The notes under the pieces: generated by a model
Databases searched by the model: none
What the model was told of the DNA's origin: nothing
What the model saw: only the letters and a program-made list of their open reading frames with translations
Assembly (NCBI GenBank): GCA_030681895.1
Contig: JAUXRI010000273.1
Coordinates: 1 to 43,501 of the forward strand
Origin: Myxococcales bacterium
GTDB lineage: Bacteria; Myxococcota; Myxococcia; Myxococcales; Myxococcaceae
DNA: 43,501 nt
Reading direction: 5' to 3'
Program-made: the position numbers and the translations under genes
Shown here: positions 40,984 to 43,501 of the stretch, one piece after another
Position numbering within the stretch: the first letter of the stretch is position 1
Layout: the number at the start of each line of letters is the position of its first letter

Positions 40984-41871
40984 CCACGAGACGTGCGCGC
41001 GTTCGGCCCAGCGACGGCGAATCGGCTCGAGCTCGGCCGCGGGCAGCGGCCCCTTCGCCACCAGCGCGGCGTTCTCGTTCCAGCGGCCCGGTGACGAGCT
41101 GCCGACGATGGCGGTGCAGACGCCCGGCTGGAACGCGGTGAAGCGCAGCGCGATTTCCACCGCCTCGCTCGAGGGCCGCTTCGTGAACTCGAAGTCGAGC
41201 TCGCGCAGCCTTTGCCAGTAGGTCGAGTGGTACGAGTTGTCTGGTGGGGTGGCGCCAGACTTCCACGCGACGTTCGCGACGGGGCGTTTCGCGATGACGC
41301 CCAGGTTCGCCTTCTTCGCCAGCGGGAGCGCCTGCTCGAGCACCAGCTGGTCGGCGACGTTGATGCTCGTCTGGAGCGCGTCGAACCGGCCGCTGGTCGC
41401 CGCCCACACCGCTCGCTCCGCGTCACCGGAGTAGCCGATGAAGCGCGTCTTGCCCTCTCGTTTGAGCGCCTCTAGCGCCTCGATGGCCTCACCGCGCTCC
41501 AGCACGTCGACGCCGCACGAGTGCAGCTGGAGCAGCTCGACGTGGTCTGTCTTCAAAGCGCGCAAGGACTGCTCGAGCTGCGCGCGGATTCCTGCCTTCG
41601 ACCAGTCGCTGCGAGAGAAGCCGTCGGTGGCTCCGCACTTGGTGAAGAGGTGCACGCGGTCTCGCCGGCCGACGAGCGCGCGGCCGATGAGCTGCTCACT
41701 CCCGAGGTACGCCGAGGCGGTGTCGATGACGTTCAGGCCCGCGTCGATGGCGGGGTGGAGCAGCGCGGCGACCTTCTCGTCCGTGACGCCGTCGTTGAAG
41801 CCGAGCTCCGCGCCGCCGAAGCCGAGCACGCTGACCTCGAGGCCTGTCTTTCCGAAGGGGCGTCGTTCCAT
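40969..41871 (-). CDS. Aldo/keto reductase
   Basis: The 300-residue protein is an NADPH-dependent TIM-barrel oxidoreductase. The catalytic tetrad is visible as Asp50 and Tyr55 (VIDTASAYLGSEQLIG), Lys78 (LFTKCG) and His117 (LLQLHSCG). The cofactor-binding end is AIVGSSSPGRW. The ATG at 41871 opens with MERRPFGKTGLEVSVLGFGG, the usual AKR start, so the 90 residues of open frame further upstream are excluded. The substrate is unknown. It may act with the quinone oxidoreductase convergent to it in carbonyl detoxification, which is only a guess. Confidence 0.92.
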   Translation of the reverse strand: MERRPFGKTGLEVSVLGFGGAELGFNDGVTDEKVAALLHPAIDAGLNVIDTASAYLGSEQLIGRALVGRRDRVHLFTKCGATDGFSRSDWSKAGIRAQLEQSLRALKTDHVELLQLHSCGVDVLERGEAIEALEALKREGKTRFIGYSGDAERAVWAATSGRFDALQTSINVADQLVLEQALPLAKKANLGVIAKRPVANVAWKSGATPPDNSYHSTYWQRLRELDFEFTKRPSSEAVEIALRFTAFQPGVCTAIVGSSSPGRWNENAALVAKGPLPAAELEPIRRRWAERAHVSWVGQQ

Positions 41872-42036
41872 GTGGGTGGTGTCGGTCCAGGTGTGCTGCA
41901 GGAATGGCAGTTGAGCGGAAACAGCGAGTGCCCCACAATGACGCTCGCCTGACCACGACGCACCCGGAAGTGACGAAAGCTCCCGCGAGTCCGTGAACAC
42001 AAGAATGGGCCGGCAGGCGAAGCAGTGAAGAAGTGA

Positions 42037-42068
42037 ATCGGGCTGCCGGGGAAACTCGGTGGCCCGAT
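42037..42068. terminator. Hairpin terminator after the zinc-ribbon gene
   Basis: ATCGGGC (42037-42043) pairs perfectly with GCCCGAT (42062-42068), and the 18-base interior can form further G-C pairs (GCCGGGG opposite CTCGGTG in part). It begins 8 bases past the stop of the minus-strand gene ending at 42077. The tract after it on the minus strand is TCACTTCTTC, so the T-run is imperfect; on the plus strand it is GTCTTTCTTC. Confidence 0.5.
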
Positions 42069-42076
42069 GTCTTTCT

Positions 42077-42421
42077 TCAGGCTCGAACGTTCCAGTCGTC
42101 TTTGATTCGGTAGTCGTCTGCGAGCGCCTCGTGGCCGCAGTCACTGCACTTCATGCGGGTGAACTCGTACACGTCTTCGACGCCCTCGGCCTCGATCGAC
42201 TTGCACTTCGGGCAGCGCACGATCACGTTGCCGAGGCGGGCGTACTCGAACACCTCGTCGTCGGGCTCGCCGTCGTAGCGGGTGCGTGAAGTCCAGGTCT
42301 CGTGCCACATCGCGCCGCAGGGTGAACACTTCGCGACCCGCGTGCTGATGGGGCCGAAGGCCAGCTTGAAGCGCGAGTCGGTCACGAGCTCCGGCGTCGC
42401 GCAGCAGTCGGGCGCCCTCAT
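42077..42421 (-). CDS. Small zinc-ribbon protein
   Basis: The 114-residue cytosolic protein has three CxxC pairs (CSPC at 32-35, then CPKC and CSDC) plus an N-terminal Cys-Cys. This suggests one four-cysteine zinc ribbon formed by the last two pairs and a separate site. Acidic sequence lies between (DGEPDDEVFEYARLGN, GVEDVYEFTRM). It resembles small RNA- or protein-binding zinc ribbons, but no family can be named. It is coupled to the TPR lipoprotein gene upstream by ATGA (42418-42421) and followed by a good hairpin. Confidence 0.78.
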   Translation of the reverse strand: MRAPDCCATPELVTDSRFKLAFGPISTRVAKCSPCGAMWHETWTSRTRYDGEPDDEVFEYARLGNVIVRCPKCKSIEAEGVEDVYEFTRMKCSDCGHEALADDYRIKDDWNVRA

Positions 42422-43200
42422 CGCGACGCTGGAGCCGCCAGCGCCTCCATCGCCTTCATGCGCCGCTCGAACGCCGCGCGCCCCTGCTCGTACTCGGACT
42501 TGCTGGTGAGCGTGGTGGCCTTCTCGTAGTTGGCGCGCGCTGCGGCGAACTCCCCCTGCGCTTCGAGCACCACCGCCAGGTTGAAGTATGCGCCCGCGGT
42601 CTTCGGGTTGTTGGCGATCATCTCTTCGAAGGTGCGTCGCGCGTCGGCGAGCCTGCCTTCGGTCGCCTGCTTGATGCCCAGCTTGAACGCTGCGCCATCA
42701 TCGAACACCAGGTACTCGACCTGTTTCGGGTGGAAGAGCTCACTCGCGACCTCTCCGGCCACCTCGCTCACCAGGCGCTCGGCGACGGTCTGCGGCAGGT
42801 CTCCTCCGACTGGCGCCGCGCGGGTTCGGGCTCTCTTCGGCGTCAGCGCCCTCGTGTCGGCGGCCACGACGTCGGTCTCGACCGCCACCATCATCGTCGG
42901 CACCACGACGTTGCCCGACGGCACCGACGCGACGCGCACGTCACGTTCGTACAGGCGCACGAACGCATCGACCGGCTCGCAGCTGCGCTCGCCACACATC
43001 TTCACCAGCACGAAGTGGCCATCGGCGCCGAGGTCGTGCTGCACGCGCTCGCGCATCACCACGCCGAGCCGCGTCTCGTGCGTGAGCACGGCGATGGTCT
43101 TCACGGGCCCGAGGCGCACCGGAGACGCCGAGCGGACCGTCACCGCGAGCCTCGGCGTGCAGGAAAACGTGAACAGCGCGCAGACGAGAGCGAACCGCAT
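42418..43200 (-). CDS. TPR lipoprotein (paralog of 35995-36753)
   Basis: The 260-residue protein has a lipoprotein-like signal (MRFALVCALFTFSC, Cys14). The middle portion (about 20-170) is a beta-rich domain (VKTIAVLTHETRLGVVMRERVQ; CGERSC) and the C-terminal third contains TPR units (AYFNLAVVLEAQGEFAAARANYEKATTL), ending with FERRMKAMEA. Its order of domains and its ending match the lipoprotein encoded at 35995-36753, so both likely descend from one family of periplasmic TPR lipoproteins. It shares a 50-bp promoter region with glycerol kinase. Confidence 0.82.
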   Translation of the reverse strand: MRFALVCALFTFSCTPRLAVTVRSASPVRLGPVKTIAVLTHETRLGVVMRERVQHDLGADGHFVLVKMCGERSCEPVDAFVRLYERDVRVASVPSGNVVVPTMMVAVETDVVAADTRALTPKRARTRAAPVGGDLPQTVAERLVSEVAGEVASELFHPKQVEYLVFDDGAAFKLGIKQATEGRLADARRTFEEMIANNPKTAGAYFNLAVVLEAQGEFAAARANYEKATTLTSKSEYEQGRAAFERRMKAMEALAAPASR

Positions 43201-43233
43201 CGGGATCCACAGGTTACTCCCCGCGGAGGGGTT

Positions 43234-43241
43234 TGCTACGA
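43234..43241 (+). promoter_or_regulatory. TGCTACGA element before glycerol kinase
   Basis: TGCTACGA ends 9 bases before the glpK ATG at 43251, the same spacing as before the gene at 38739. There is no Shine-Dalgarno sequence between it and the ATG. It fits an extended -10 box; just upstream, CTCC-CCGC-GGAG (43217-43228) is a small inverted repeat. Confidence 0.35.
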
Positions 43242-43250
43242 CGCGCCTCC

Positions 43251-43501
43251 ATGGCCTCTACCCGCTACGTCCTCGCCGTCGACCAGGGAACCACCAGCAC
43301 CCGCGCCGTGCTCCTCGACGCGAAGTTGAACGTGCGCGGCATCGGCCAGCAGGAGTTCACCCAGCACTTCCCGAAGGCCGGCCTCGTCGAGCACGACCTG
43401 AAGGAGATCTGGGACACCACGGAGCGCTGCATCGCGCGCGCGCTCAAGCAGGGGAAGGCGAAGGGCACGCAGATCGCCGCCATCGGCATCACCAACCAGC
43501 G
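43251..43501 (+). CDS. glpK: Glycerol kinase, N-terminal part (runs off the right edge)
   Basis: The first 83 codons encode the N-terminus of an FGGY-family kinase: the ATP/phosphate motif VLAVDQGTTSTRAVLLD, then QQEFTQHFPKAGLVEHDLKEIW and IAAIGITNQ, which match glycerol kinase closely (QxEFxQxxPxxGxVEHDxxEIW). The enzyme phosphorylates glycerol to sn-glycerol 3-phosphate in the cytosol. The gene is divergent from the TPR lipoprotein gene. The rest lies outside the window. Confidence 0.93.
   Translation, partial: MASTRYVLAVDQGTTSTRAVLLDAKLNVRGIGQQEFTQHFPKAGLVEHDLKEIWDTTERCIARALKQGKAKGTQIAAIGITNQ

Noticed and set aside
41872..42144. 90-residue N-terminal extension of the aldo/keto reductase
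   Set aside because: The extension has no domain-like sequence, and the protein start MERRPFGKTGLEVSVLG is the standard AKR N-terminus with its own ATG.
1..43501. CRISPR arrays, tRNA or rRNA genes, transposons, prophage genes
   Set aside because: No regularly spaced repeats, cloverleaf-like sequences, transposase motifs or integrase signatures were seen on either strand; gene style is uniform throughout.

Overview
The window is about 43.5 kb of very GC-rich DNA, densely packed with genes that often overlap at ATGA, GTGA or TGATG junctions. Glycine/serine- and proline/threonine-rich lipoprotein tails, PAS/GAF histidine kinases, stand-alone TPR and PEGA lipoproteins and a GspE-type ATPase all point to Myxococcota. 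That assignment is an inference from gene style; there is no rRNA in the window. I found no tRNA, rRNA, CRISPR array, insertion sequence or prophage, and no gene-free stretch longer than 250 bases.

Left part (1-14.7 kb): a large unrecognised protein runs off the left edge on the minus strand, divergent from a cysteine synthase. A long-form phenylalanine 4-hydroxylase follows on the minus strand. Next come two overlapping sensor kinases, the first with a phosphoacceptor domain but no ATPase domain. Two small exported proteins precede a coupled operon of a GntR/FCD regulator, an unknown protein and a GMC oxidoreductase. A 19-bp operator-like sequence touching the GntR start codon recurs, 17 of 19 identical, 8 kb away upstream of the cysteine synthase. 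MoaA (molybdenum cofactor synthesis) closes this part.

Central part (14.9-34.4 kb) is the striking region. It carries two complex iron-sulfur molybdoenzymes side by side. Module 1 (14885-23016) has an exported tandem rhodanese, a YeeE/YedE sulfur-compound transporter, a 44-residue membrane peptide, a membrane-anchored rhodanese-fold protein that lost its active-site Cys but ends in a Gly-Gly-Gly-Cys-Leu tail, a Tat-exported type II DMSO-reductase-family catalytic subunit, its four-cluster Fe-S subunit, an ethylbenzene-dehydrogenase-type heme b subunit fused to a cytochrome c, and a small exported protein that also ends in Gly-Cys-Leu. A minus-strand thioredoxin-like gene separates the modules. 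Module 2 (23567-31659) has a PsrB-like Fe-S subunit, an NrfD/PsrC membrane subunit, an unusually long PsrA/PhsA-like catalytic subunit, a TorD-like chaperone, a polyferredoxin, a degenerate shikimate-dehydrogenase-like protein, a small helical protein and a thioredoxin. An Mrp-type ATPase overlaps the end of this module antiparallel, and a five-heme cytochrome lipoprotein follows. The gene content suggests periplasmic redox chemistry of inorganic sulfur compounds (thiosulfate, polysulfide, sulfite or similar) coupled to quinones and cytochromes. The exact substrate cannot be read from the sequence.

Right part (34.4-43.5 kb): a DUF2490-like outer-membrane protein, serine O-acetyltransferase (making the substrate of the cysteine synthase at the left), a minus-strand operon of a membrane-anchored GspE/PilB-like ATPase, a PEGA protein and a TPR lipoprotein, then a plus-strand operon of a Cys-rich lipoprotein, a TPR lipoprotein and a quinone oxidoreductase, a convergent aldo/keto reductase, a TPR lipoprotein/zinc-ribbon pair, and the start of glycerol kinase. 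Several genes here carry a GCTACGA-type element at a fixed short distance before the start codon, suggesting leaderless or very short-leader transcripts.
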